64,000 nucleotides of DNA from Eutreptiella sp. 'Long Island Sound 2002' (lineage: Eukaryota; Euglenozoa; Euglenophyceae; Eutreptiales; Eutreptiaceae): assembly GCA_964036045.1 (NCBI GenBank), contig OZ038392.1, positions 35,725,330 to 35,789,329 on the forward strand, in the 5' to 3' direction. Under the pieces are notes generated by a model that searched no databases, was not told the origin of the DNA, and was given only the letters and a program-made list of their open reading frames with translations. Position 1 is the stretch's first letter. Each line of letters begins with the position of its first letter. The translations under genes and the position numbers were made by a program. Shown here one piece after another: positions 43,301 through 52,299 of this stretch.

Positions 43301-45519
43301 ACGCAGGCACGAAGCTCAGGATGGGTAGTGAACAGCACATCCTCCATCATTCTTTGAAAAAATGAGGGGGCGTTCTTCAGGCCCATGGGCATGACGGTCC
43401 ACTGGACTTGGCCACATGGCGTGCACATACAGGTGAGAGGTCGGCTGTCCTTCCTCAACGGCATTTGGTGAAAGCCATGACGGAGATCCTGCACAGAAAA
43501 CAAACGACCTCTTGCCCTCTTGGCGATTTCCTCCTCAATGAGGGGCAGGGGGTGCGAATCCGCCTTGGTTTTGGCGTTGAGATTGCGGAAATCAACCACC
43601 ATTCGCCAACCATCAATAGTGTTTTGGTCTGCAGGCGGTGGCTTCGGGACTGTGAAGGGTGCACAGCACCATTCGCTGGTCATACAACCCTCAAGCCAAC
43701 CAAATTCCCTGAGATTTCTCTCGATGATTTTTCTGAGTATCTCATGTTTGTGTCCATGATTTTCATAAGGGCGCTGTTTTTTTGCCTTGTACCCTTCACG
43801 AAGCTCGATGAAAGCTTCACCGAACTGTCCACGGACAGGAGGGTCTTTGATCAACTTCCCTGAAAGGCTTGTGTCCTTCCGTTCCTCAAAAATCTTTTCT
43901 CTTGACTTGGAACACCATTCGGTGTCCACCTGATCGCCAGGAATTACTGTCGAAAAAACTTTGGCGACTTCTTCGGCTTTGGCAGGAAGAATCTTCTTAC
44001 GGATGTCCCTAAACAGGTCCGTATCAACTGCCTCTTGAAGACAGGTGGGTCGTGTGTCGAAATCCCAGAGATTCTCTTCGTGATCCAGCTCCTCGAAAGG
44101 CTCCATGAAAGCTTCCACAGGGGTTTTTTCATAAAAAACTCTGAGATTGCGGCGCGATTTTGGATTTTTCTTCGCCCGTGCACTGAAGATTCTTTTCGAT
44201 GTCGATCGTATTGGGGAAGAGGGAGACGAGGCGGATCCATTGGACGTTGAATCACCTTGGGTATCTGATGGACAAAAATCAGAAAAAATAGATTCATCAT
44301 CAGTACCACGCTCAACCTCAGATTCTGACCCAACACAAGAATCAGTACCAGAATCAGCAGAATTAGAGTCAGAAAGCTTTCCATCCACCAGGAATGCAAG
44401 CGAACTCCAGGACCGCTGTGGCAGGGGACCTGTGTCGTCCCTGGCATACAGCTTAATCTTCCTGGGAAGTTCGATGTAATCTACACAAATGTCTTGTAAT
44501 TCCTGAAACCAAGGCTTGTCGTCCCACAAGGGCACAACTAAAATTGCCTGGGTTTTATCTTGCTTGATTTTGTGGATGACCTGCTGGATTAAGTGAAACG
44601 GAGGATTAATCCACAACTTCTTGTCCCATTTATGGGTCCAAGCGTCGCTAAAGTGCTTGTCAAAGCGCTCGTTCATACGGTTAGCAAAAGCATCATACTG
44701 TGGCCAAAAGGAATGGTGTTCATGAAAATATTCACAAATTGCATCGCGCCATTTGTCGACAACTCTGTAGGATGAAGAGTGCCAGCGCGAAGGGCGTCGT
44801 GGCTGGGAGTCCCTACGAAGACATTCTAACTCCTGGGAGTAATCGGCACTCCCATTCACCTCTGCAATGGTGACATCTTCACCAAATTTTGGTGTCACCT
44901 TTTGCTTCAAAAATTCTTCTGCACTTTTAAACCCTGCGTGCAAAAAACGAAATTCAGGACGTTCCAAGGGACCTGACTCCAGCAAAAAACAACGACGATG
45001 ACCTACGGGCGCTACCCTGTTCTTGCGAAGCCAAGGATGGCCCAAAAAAATGTCATACTTTATGTCGGCACGATAGAAGTAGTCATCCTTAAGGACAACT
45101 TCTTCCACATTTTGCTCTTCCCAAAGGTCTTGAGCGACCAAATGAGTTGATATATAACAACCGCGTTGCCCACCTGCGAGAGAATGTCCAGAAACTCCCT
45201 CGAGGGTAACAGGATGAGGCGACTCAAACACGCAGTCGTCGGGTAAGAATGAATTGGATTGGAGATTTACCTCTGATCCATTGTCACACAAACAAGTGGC
45301 GAGGTGGAAATTTCCCTTGCAATCAGAGACCCACAGCTTTGTGACAAACTGACGAGCCCTGTGCTTGGACTGTACACCAACCTCGTCCACTACAACAGAA
45401 GAATCCGCTGCCGGATCCAGGGGAGAGGAGACAAGCGACCCTACATCAAGTAATGGTCCATCAGGAATTTGGGGATCATGCCTGAAATCGCCTGGGGAGG
45501 GGCGATTTTCGTGGCTCCC
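40336..45519 (-). CDS. Element B Pol: protease, MT-like domain, RT, RNase H, integrase, chromodomain
   Basis: One frame of about 1,727 codons after the gag UAG. Residues are numbered from the codon at 45390. The protease has CDNGSE (D36, Asn in place of the usual Thr/Ser) and IFLGHPW at 114-120. The MT-like domain is ~215-340 with INPPF (NPPF 262-265) and AILVVPLWD. RT ~545-800 has VVDFRNLN, PMGLKNAPSFFQR and YIDD at 700-703. RNase H has TDAS at 865-868, TDH at 933-935 and ADALSR. Integrase has H1169/H1177 with CAQC 1205-1208 and D1238, D1307, E~1342. The chromodomain is ~1538-1590 (YELKRIVEARR, FLCEWRGF, NWEP). The order is that of chromovirus-type gypsy apart from the inserted MT-like domain. 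It ends in TGA. Confidence 0.93.
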   Translation of the reverse strand, partial: GSHENRPSPGDFRHDPQIPDGPLLDVGSLVSSPLDPAADSSVVVDEVGVQSKHRARQFVTKLWVSDCKGNFHLATCLCDNGSEVNLQSNSFLPDDCVFESPHPVTLEGVSGHSLAGGQRGCYISTHLVAQDLWEEQNVEEVVLKDDYFYRADIKYDIFLGHPWLRKNRVAPVGHRRCFLLESGPLERPEFRFLHAGFKSAEEFLKQKVTPKFGEDVTIAEVNGSADYSQELECLRRDSQPRRPSRWHSSSYRVVDKWRDAICEYFHEHHSFWPQYDAFANRMNERFDKHFSDAWTHKWDKKLWINPPFHLIQQVIHKIKQDKTQAILVVPLWDDKPWFQELQDICVDYIELPRKIKLYARDDTGPLPQRSWSSLAFLVDGKLSDSNSADSGTDSCVGSESEVERGTDDESIFSDFCPSDTQGDSTSNGSASSPSSPIRSTSKRIFSARAKKNPKSRRNLRVFYEKTPVEAFMEPFEELDHEENLWDFDTRPTCLQEAVDTDLFRDIRKKILPAKAEEVAKVFSTVIPGDQVDTEWCSKSREKIFEERKDTSLSGKLIKDPPVRGQFGEAFIELREGYKAKKQRPYENHGHKHEILRKIIERNLREFGWLEGCMTSEWCCAPFTVPKPPPADQNTIDGWRMVVDFRNLNAKTKADSHPLPLIEEEIAKRARGRLFSVQDLRHGFHQMPLRKDSRPLTCMCTPCGQVQWTVMPMGLKNAPSFFQRMMEDVLFTTHPELRACVSVYIDDIIIATEGEGLTEAELVALHEKQLNQVLDILDANQLICGPKKGKLFLKSVEFCRSLLENGTRRPSPGKLVAIQKWKRPETITELRGFLGCCNFYHTFVPSYAKFAAPLTELLKVGRDAGKAGSKVRVKWTDECEEAFHHLKAALCEVATLHVPQFDRPFYIRTDASRYAIGAVLEQVDEATGDHYPLAFWSRKLAPRQMQWSPREQETYAIICPLKKYQSWVGTNRVEVLTDHRSLEYWATEHIDTVASPAGRRARWHEFLSLFDLHGSYLPGKHNTVADALSRWAYPASEGLQSTNIHGTEQDRHVIIEWDQEERKLIRRACMQCAVKQHALPCHDITAITDPAHAHEICTKTLKVVEKVTDPSSGSVKRFDYTRQVSRFWLIQGIKRRDPAKTPPLPKDSLIIRDWTSDYLQDPLFKEVFGNLKSKDAHKDGIFPEYSLDGGKLWMEGKLCVPDALAPRVLNWWHKWESLHAHGRRLWSMIKHRLFGSRLYTHCMKVAAGCAQCAVSTPPSAKKHGHLRPHPIPERLFNRVTSDFFYLGELDDEECHWTNKKVNGVLLIQCRHSGYMQVLPCNIESMTGKAAAKWCAQTWMGGWDVPSEVVTDSGKEYTSEWWRELCARLGIHHLRCEIHSHRALPGERAGRSIINMLRKELASEKDFHWMEVLFALLRRYHNTPLYHGLSPNEIVFGRKKCWWNMPLNNPRPCKDASLFLDEVQRADKTVSKLIEKHQADWLWVRNQGRKNPHNFEVDDRVWLRKSETTLDGDDKLLPLWEGPFAVTARLGENRWRIRVDVSREIDVSGDRLKREIPSPKDRVKPLFWTAKHLSDRVIEGGKYELKRIVEARRDAKGEWEFLCEWRGFDSSHNNWEPAQSFVHGYTKGFIDFLKKHPEIGVLLTDCLSKPDRQVESDGKRPVVNRDPAFYGPQQPHSRADPSIPPPAVRPAQEPNEDQASSSAADLQRPSRTRARPDRLVVTCIRAWPN

Positions 45520-45522
45520 CTA
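45520..45522 (-). promoter_or_regulatory. In-frame UAG between gag and pol
   Basis: The gag stop TAG is followed by GGG AGC in the same frame, and the pol frame is open through to 40336. The arrangement is that of stop-codon readthrough as in gammaretroviruses, but here it is seen in one copy only. Confidence 0.6.
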
Positions 45523-48500
45523 GGCGTTCTGACCTCCAGCGGCTGCGTTAACATTGTGAACACAGCCTGATTCATCGATCCACTCATCTTGGAACGGATC
45601 ATCTACTGGATTCAGGGCATTTTCGACATAATCTCGATCCGCATCGGACACCTGATCTGCACCTGAGACCTGATCCACACGATGATTGCCCTTTCCGCGT
45701 CCACGGCCACGGCCGCCGGATGATGGGCCACCACCGTCGCCACGCCCTCTGCCCTTACCAGAGAAAGGGGTTCCTGAAGGATTTCCCTTACCTTTACCCT
45801 GTGATCCTGGAGCATTTCCTTTGTTTGTACCGGATTGAGGGGTTTGGCCTGGATTTCGATTTCCGCCTCCGGCGTTACCATTGGGACTTGTCTGGCCGTT
45901 CGGCTGTCCATCGGAGCCGGATGGAGTCCGGTTTCCTTTGCCTTGGGACCCGCCAGGGCCTCCAGTATTTTTCTTTCCACCGGAGGGGGTCGGATTACCC
46001 TTTCCCCCCTTTGCACCATGCACCTGTCTGTCATTCCTGTCTGAATTCTGCGAATTACTGACATTTTCACCAATCACCTTGTGATCGTAAGCAGACCATC
46101 GGTGATTACCAGTAGAATGCGTCTTAGCTCGGTTCGTAGAACCTAAAAGAAGGCAGATGCTACAATGATCCTGAACATTCCGGGTGTCATTCACCTTTTT
46201 GTTGCCCTTTTGGGCCCCATTTTGGGTGTTTTTCTGGGTATTCTTGTTTCCCCCAAGACCCTCATGGAAATTTTGATTGGCGGCGTCAGCGAGCCGCTCA
46301 ACCTCTTCCCACAGTTCCTGCGGGGTGAACGAAAACACCCAGTTCCTGGCCTTCAGGCGATGGCCGTGGAAACTTACTCCCCTATTGAGGACTTGGACAA
46401 ACAAGTCCCGATCCTCGTGTTCATTAAACTTGATTTTCCACGTGTTTTCAGTGAATTTCACCTTGGTAAACGACGTGGGGGAACACTTTTGAAGTGATTC
46501 CCTGACGGAAAACCTGTTGGCCGAGGCTTCGAAACCATCGACCTCCGCCCACCAGGTCTTGACCTTTTCTTCGGACTGTTTATTCCGAAGGGTGGCGGCG
46601 GTTTCTGAGGGGATCTTGTCAAAAATCAGACTTTTCAGCTCGGCACTAGAAAATTTTTCGCCTGAATGTTCAGATTCTTCTACGAGATTCCAGAAGCGCT
46701 GTCTCTTGTCTTGCACTTCGTGCAAGATTAATCGCGAGAATGAAGGAAAATTCTTCAACATCTGGTGGTAATGGTCCTCTGGCAGCCGGGATCCACGTAC
46801 CTCCAACTGTTCCCACACCTCATCAAAGGTAAGGGGGGAACTTGAATCCTCACGATCACTCCAGGTCCTGAGCCAAGTGTTGGCCGGCGCTCCCTCAAGG
46901 CAGTCCAAGAGGGCCATCAGGAACTGATCATCCTGGAGTTTTTGAGTCTTAACCCACAGTTTAAATTCCCGTTGGAACTGAGGCCAACGTCTGGGATTCC
47001 CATTATACTTCGGTTGCTTGGCAACCTGACGAAGTCGCAATGAAGTAGGATTTAGAAGTGAATCCAGCCCAACACCGGCCGTAATGGCAGACACCTTGGC
47101 GGCATCATTAGCCACACCAGCTCCGGCGAGGGTCTGGGCGAGCAACATCTGGGCTATTACATTGGAATCAACAGCAGGAAGGGTAGTACGGGAGGCAGTT
47201 CGCTTGGCATTCTGAGCCTCAGTCCTAGCCTTCGCCGACCTACTCTGAGATCGAGAGATTGTAACCCTTTCCTTTAGCTTAGTCCTGCTGATCCTTGCAT
47301 CGGTGGTCTTAGAGTCCACCGAAGGAGCAATCAAAAAAATTTCTGTCGCCTCCTCCGACGGTTCTGTTGTTTGTTCCACCGATGATGCGCCCTCAGACCT
47401 CATGTGGGTCTTGAAAAGATCTTTAATTCCCAGCGTCTGAATGATGAGTTGCATTTGATCTTTGAGCAATTGGAGCTCAGTATCTCGCTGTAATCTGCAA
47501 GAGCAGTCAGCAGGACAGTACATACCGTGCCCTGAAGGGCCTGAGCAGGCTGTCGGACCGCTAATCTCAGTGGTTCGCAGCCAGGAGTCCACTTGGGGAG
47601 CTCCTTCAGTCCTAATTTCCAGGCTTGCCTGCCTGGCTGCCTCTAAAATTCCTTCCTCAACCGCGGCGGCTAGATCGTCGCGGATGGAAACAGAGGGATG
47701 AGGGGCGGAGGGCCCGGCAACAGGTGCCTTGGTCTTCTCCTTCGGGAAGGGGCTTGCCTCCCAAATCTGCAAAAAAATGGCAAAAGAGTCATCTTCTTGA
47801 GAACACCACCACATCCTGGTATTAATTTCTTCTTGAAGGAGGAAAAAATATTCGAATAAAAAATCAGAGGCGATTCTTTCTTGTCCTATCAGCTTAGACG
47901 TGGCTAATAGACAAAGGGCCTCAAGCGCCTCAAGGTTACGGGTCACTTCTGAAGACAAATGGTTGTCCCATTGTGCCCAAGAGGCTGGTCGATTATAGGT
48001 AGGTACCTCACCTGGACCACCCATCTCAATGTCGTCAATGTCGGCGTCGATGGTCTCAAAATGTGGACATTGGTAAGGAGTATTAGTACCTGCCAGGTCC
48101 GTAAGCTCCACCGGAGCGTTGCCATTAGCGTAGGCTGGGAGATTCCAGCTGCTTGATGGCCAATTTTGACTGGGATCTTGATTGTAATCTGGGCCTCCAC
48201 AGCTGCTGATTTGTGCCCTTCTTGGGCAATTTGGGCTTGCGCAAGGCATTCCTCTCAAGGCCTCGTTCGCACAGCACCACGGCAGCGTAATTGTTACGTC
48301 TCCGGAGGTGGCGGAGTCTACGGGGCCGTACTGGGGAGCTAACTGTGGTTGGGACACCAAAGGAACAACATTCAGGTAGCCTCTGCTACCATGAAAGTGC
48401 TGCCCTGGGTCGTTGTGGGTGCCGGAGGGCTCGGGGCCGGCAAGACCAGTGGGGCAGGCACGCGAGGAGTCTCCCTGAATGCTGCTATTGGGGGTGGAAC

Positions 48501-48555
48501 CGGATACTCGGACACCAACAGAGGCAAGAGCAGCAACAACTGAAGCAAGGTCCAT
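45520..48555 (-). CDS. Element B Gag
   Basis: 1,011 codons from ATG at 48555, which lies inside the 5' LTR. The frame stays open across the LTR end and PBS. A Cys-rich N-terminal segment lies near residues 85-125, a Ser/Thr/Pro-rich region follows, and the capsid-like region is near 500-740 (FKLWVKTQ, then FLMALLDCLEGAPANTWL). A C-X2-C-X11-H-X4-H finger-like motif starts at residue 798 in place of a CCHC knuckle. A long Gly/Lys/Pro/Asn repeat-rich tail with RGRGRG follows, and an acidic C-terminus. Expected to form the particle and bind RNA through the basic Gly-rich tail. If the LTR ATG is not used, the next Met is about 100 codons in. Confidence 0.88.
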   Translation of the reverse strand: MDLASVVAALASVGVRVSGSTPNSSIQGDSSRACPTGLAGPEPSGTHNDPGQHFHGSRGYLNVVPLVSQPQLAPQYGPVDSATSGDVTITLPWCCANEALRGMPCASPNCPRRAQISSCGGPDYNQDPSQNWPSSSWNLPAYANGNAPVELTDLAGTNTPYQCPHFETIDADIDDIEMGGPGEVPTYNRPASWAQWDNHLSSEVTRNLEALEALCLLATSKLIGQERIASDFLFEYFFLLQEEINTRMWWCSQEDDSFAIFLQIWEASPFPKEKTKAPVAGPSAPHPSVSIRDDLAAAVEEGILEAARQASLEIRTEGAPQVDSWLRTTEISGPTACSGPSGHGMYCPADCSCRLQRDTELQLLKDQMQLIIQTLGIKDLFKTHMRSEGASSVEQTTEPSEEATEIFLIAPSVDSKTTDARISRTKLKERVTISRSQSRSAKARTEAQNAKRTASRTTLPAVDSNVIAQMLLAQTLAGAGVANDAAKVSAITAGVGLDSLLNPTSLRLRQVAKQPKYNGNPRRWPQFQREFKLWVKTQKLQDDQFLMALLDCLEGAPANTWLRTWSDREDSSSPLTFDEVWEQLEVRGSRLPEDHYHQMLKNFPSFSRLILHEVQDKRQRFWNLVEESEHSGEKFSSAELKSLIFDKIPSETAATLRNKQSEEKVKTWWAEVDGFEASANRFSVRESLQKCSPTSFTKVKFTENTWKIKFNEHEDRDLFVQVLNRGVSFHGHRLKARNWVFSFTPQELWEEVERLADAANQNFHEGLGGNKNTQKNTQNGAQKGNKKVNDTRNVQDHCSICLLLGSTNRAKTHSTGNHRWSAYDHKVIGENVSNSQNSDRNDRQVHGAKGGKGNPTPSGGKKNTGGPGGSQGKGNRTPSGSDGQPNGQTSPNGNAGGGNRNPGQTPQSGTNKGNAPGSQGKGKGNPSGTPFSGKGRGRGDGGGPSSGGRGRGRGKGNHRVDQVSGADQVSDADRDYVENALNPVDDPFQDEWIDESGCVHNVNAAAGGQNA
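48379..48391 (-). other. Element B primer-binding site
   Basis: TGGTAGCAGAGGC on the minus strand, directly after the LTR terminus TTTCA, counting the T of the LTR junction. Same as family A. Confidence 0.8.
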
Positions 48556-48923
48556 GTTGATTGTGGTCCGGCAGAAAATCCCAGTCTATGAAGAAAATTG
48601 AGGCGAATTATTCTAAATACATCTGAGTGTCCAAAACTGTCTGAAAAGATATGAATAATCCAATTATGTAAAAATATTTGGCCGATCTGGCCCACGAGCG
48701 CGCGTCAGCGGCAAATGGCGATTCCAGCTAAAATAGCGGAACGCGGCAGATTTACGGGAAATGGACCGCGGAATCAAATCCGGCATATCAGAAATATATA
48801 GGAAATATCCTGAGACTGAGCTGCGAGGCGGCGATTCCGCCGAAGCAAAGAAAATGACCAAAATGTAGCCAATCTGGGCAGAATATCTGAAAATCTGAGC
48901 AGATGGGGCTAGCCGCACTTACA
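48392..48923 (-). repeat. Element B 5' LTR
   Basis: 532 bp with TG...CA ends. Six differences from the 3' LTR, all upstream of the gag ATG, so the 164-base coding part is identical in both copies. Confidence 0.95.
48794..48800 (-). promoter_or_regulatory. Candidate TATA box of element B
   Basis: TATATAT on the minus strand 123 bases into the LTR and about 240 bases before the gag ATG. Also present in the 3' LTR. Confidence 0.4.
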
Positions 48924-48928
48924 GCAGG

Positions 48929-49917
48929 TCGAGGTGGCCGCCAGGACCGGCGACTATGAGCTTGGTGTGGCTGGGGCCCGGCGGCGTGTACTGTAGGACG
49001 GTGTACTGGGACGCCGCCCGGTCCGCCTTGTGCAGTAAGGCGTCGCTGTGGTGGGAGGTGGCTCGGGCAAACCAAAATGGGTGCTCGGTGTGTTGCCCTC
49101 GCGTGTGCAGGCCGTCCAGAAGCCATCGCAGCGGCATCTGGTTGACCACCTCCGCCGCGCCCGCGGGGACCCCCGAGGCCCGCTCGCGATCCGCGTGTCG
49201 CAGAAGGTGGAGGATGACCTCGGCGTCCACCGTATGTAACCAGGGCCTGTGGACGCCGTAATGCAGGGGGAGGAAGGCGGCCACCCCCTTTCCTGTCGGG
49301 CACCGTGCCCGAGATGGCCACTGCCCACGCCACGTGCGGGTGAGGTCGGCGGCCAGAGCGAAGCTGGTGGGGTGCCTGCAGGGCCCGCCCCCCGACGCAT
49401 CAGAGGAGGTGTGGCCAAAGGCCTCCGGGATCCAGTAGTGTCCGGCGGGGCTGAGCCACCCTGCGTTGAGGTCGGCGGAGTTCCATTGGATGTTGGGGTG
49501 GCCGGGGGTCAGTTGGTCCACGCTCAGCACCCTGGTGTTGTCTGGGCGAACCGCCGGGTGGTCATGGAGTCGGACCTCAGCCCCAGTGATCCTGCTTGCC
49601 CAGGACCGGAGCGCCGTCCTTTGCTCCCTGACCCACGCGGGGCCTCCGCGCTGGTGCACCACAGGTGTCCCGTGTCTTCCGGTTGGTCCTCCAGCGCGTG
49701 CACTGCCATACGTGGGTCGTGCGGCATCTCCGTAGCCACCAGCAGGGCGGTGCTGCCGGGGAGGCCACGAGGCCTGGGCTGGCCCGCCCCTACCTGCACT
49801 ATCACCCACTCGGCCTGGAGCTGCGCTTGTTCCGCCGCTCGGGCGCATTGGTCCTCCGTGGTCACCAACCATACCGGCGCCGGCGCGTGGGGCCGTGGGC
49901 ACAGAGGCTCGGGCCAC
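48929..49917 (-). pseudogene. LINE E region downstream of RT
   Basis: Protein-like minus-strand frame (Trp- and His-rich) running into the B insertion at 48928. The TAA at 48919 belongs to the B LTR. Overlapping frames imply an indel near 49500-49600. I do not recognise a domain. By position it is the thumb/C-terminal part of ORF2. Confidence 0.5.
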
Positions 49918-49944
49918 GCCACATCCGCGTTAGGTTCGTGGTGC

Positions 49945-51750
49945 TCACCGTCCGCGAGTACGTCGCGGAGGATGTACAGGAGGGCCGCCGGTGGGTGGTA
50001 TGCCGCCCCCCGAGTGGGGGGGGACAGACTGCCCGAACGGCGGTAGCCCCCGACGTGAAGGTGCAGACCGCCCGTGCCACGGCGTCGTGTGTGGCAACGT
50101 TAGGCGGCACGTGTCGCGGCGCCGCAGCTTGGCGGTGCGCAGCGTGACGATGTTGCCCGGGGGGGACTGCAGTTGGACGTTGGCTGCCCTGGGGCACGCG
50201 ATGGGGTTGTAGAGCCCCACTCCCAGGGCGGCCAGGGCCCGGGGTATGCGGTGGACCCAGTCGCTCCCTGCAAGGGTTGCAAATTCCGGAACGGGGTAGT
50301 GTACCTCGGGGCATATGTCGTGCGCACCGGCAATTTCCCAGAACATCATGGTGACCTTGGCGCGCACGGAGGTTGAGCGGTGGTGCACGAGTGTGCCCAC
50401 GAGGGCCACCGCTGCCTTCTGGCACCACTTTGGCACCCGCGTGAGTCCCAGGGTCCGGTCATCCTGCACGCTGTTCCGCGAGGCTTCGAAGGCGTACCGC
50501 GCCCTATCCTTCGCGACCTGGACCGTGATGTGGTCCAGGTGGCACGCGGTGTCGGAGTCGTCGGCTATGAAGGGGTCGACATATTGCGTCACTCCCCCCA
50601 GGATCGCCAGGATGACGTGCTGCGGCACTTTCGGCGGCGCGAGGGTGTTGAGGCACCAGTGGTGCACCGCCACCAGGCTCAGGCGGTGTTTGCGCTGCAG
50701 GGAGAACTCCCTGTCCGGCTGCAGCTGGAGTCTCAGGTAGGGGACGGAGTCCGCCGCCGGCACCCAGTGCCATGGGTTTTCCAGGTGTGGGCAGAGGCGC
50801 AGCTGCAGGCCCAGGACCCCCTCCATGGTGGCCATGGCGCACTTGCGGGGGATGAGCTCAATGCCCATCATCCCTAGGTACGCGGCAACCGCCTCCGAGC
50901 CCTCGACGAAGTGCTGCAGCGTTCGAGCCACTACCAGCAGGTCGTCTACATAGGCCTGGATAAGGCCCTCTTCGGCCTCCCCGGGCGGCCGCAGGCGGTG
51001 CCCCTGGGCCCTGAGCAGGGGCTCAAAGAGGGGTGCGTACAGCAGGGGGCTTTCAGGGTTGCCCTGTCGGACACTGCGCAGCATGTGGACGGGCTGCGTC
51101 AGCCCGTGCGCGGTGACGATGCGCAGCCTGGCGCATTTGTGGAGGAAAAACAGGAGGTCGATGACCTCTTGCGGCACAGAGAGGTGGCGCAGGATGACAT
51201 GGAGGGTGCCGTGCGGGGCGGTGTCGGAGGCCCTGCGGGCGTCGAAGGAGAAGACGTAGTTGGCTTTTCCCCGCTGGAGCTGCAACTGCGCCAGAAAAAG
51301 GGGGGCCGGTGTTGGAGCCGGGGAGGGCCCCCTGCTGCCAGTCGCTGACCACTCCGTGCCGTGTGAGCACCTCCGTGATGCGCTGGGTGAGGGAGCCCGT
51401 GACCAGCTTCATGTCCAGTTGGCCCAGGGCTATGGGCTGGTAGTCGTCCAGTCTGGCGGAGCCCGGCACCTTTGGGGCTGAGCCAGATGTGTTCGTCCCT
51501 CCAGTGCATCGGCGGCGGGGCGCCGCGGAGGATGGCTTGGTAGGAGTGGACCAGGAGCCACTGGACGGGTGCTGGGCGGGCCTTGATGAAGCGGCCTCCA
51601 CGTGGGTGGGGCCCGGGGCCTTGCCATCGGCCTTGTCCAGCGGGGCCCACAGGGGCTGCATGGAGTACTGCTGGACTTGGGACCGGGCCCCCTCAGGGAG
51701 CCGAAGCACATGGCGGCCGAGGACTGCCTGGCAGCCGGGGAGGTCTACCG
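49945..51750 (-). pseudogene. LINE E reverse transcriptase
   Basis: Motifs in order: DKADGKAPGP near 51620, DDYQPIALGQLDMKL then WQQGALPGSN near 51450-51320, FSFDARRASDTAPHGTL near 51230, RQGNPESPLLY near 51060, catalytic YVDD at 50941-50952 (AYVDDLLVVA), and a conserved LGLQLR segment. This is the pattern of LINE RT rather than LTR RT. At least two frame changes (near 51600 and 51290) break the ORF. RT of this type primes on nicked chromosomal DNA. Confidence 0.8.
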
Positions 51751-52299
51751 GGCGTTTGTCGTACAGTTCTCGCCAGAAGGTGCGAACCGCGAACATCACG
51801 TCGTGGGCCTCTGTGAGGAGCGTTTGGGTGTTGGGGACCCGCACGTTGCAGAGGCCCGAGGGGCCCGGGCCTCTACCTCTATGGCCCTTCGCACGGCTTT
51901 CCACCGCTGGGCAATGTCCTGGGCGTGGCGGCGCCAGAAATTGTTGATGGCGCGCTTGCGGTCGGCCGCCAGGAGTGCGCGCAAGTGGCGGATGTCCTCC
52001 TCGAGGGTGGCCGCTTGCCTCTCCAGCTCCTCCTGCAGCTGGCCCCGGGTGGCGGGGCGGAATCAGGGCCATGCACCTCGCAGCTCCTCCGTAAATCGGA
52101 GCGCGGCCTCTGATTGTATGCCATGCCGTGCCGCTTTCGCCTGGTATGCCGCCAGCGCACACGCTGCCAGGGCGTCGTAGCGGAGGATCGCCGCCTTGAG
52201 CCGTTTCCCGCTCTCAGGGGGGTCCCCTCCTGCCGGGTCCGACCCCGCCGGGGATGGCTGCCCGCCCCCACCACGTGCGCCAGGGCGTCATGCGCCATG

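Larger units (their letters stand above)
38157..48923 (-). mobile_element. Element B: complete, young gypsy LTR retrotransposon with chromodomain
   Basis: Two 532-bp LTRs (38157-38688 and 48392-48923) start TGTAAGTGC and end GCACTTTCA in element orientation and differ at six positions. The target-site duplication is GCAGG. The PBS TGGTAGCAGAGGC directly follows the 5' LTR and a purine tract GGAGGGGGAG directly precedes the 3' LTR. Gag and Pol are intact except for one UAG between them. It lies inside LINE E. It is the best candidate in the window for an element still able to move. Confidence 0.95.

Noticed and set aside
40336-48555. Global reassignment of UAG to Gln proven by element B
   Set aside because: About 2,700 codons with many Gln contain only one UAG, so UAG is not a regular Gln codon in this element. 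Readthrough or a single mutation fits better.
38157-48923. The two 532-bp repeats as a segmental duplication of gag start
   Set aside because: TG...CA ends, PBS, purine tract and a 5-bp flanking duplication identify them as LTRs.
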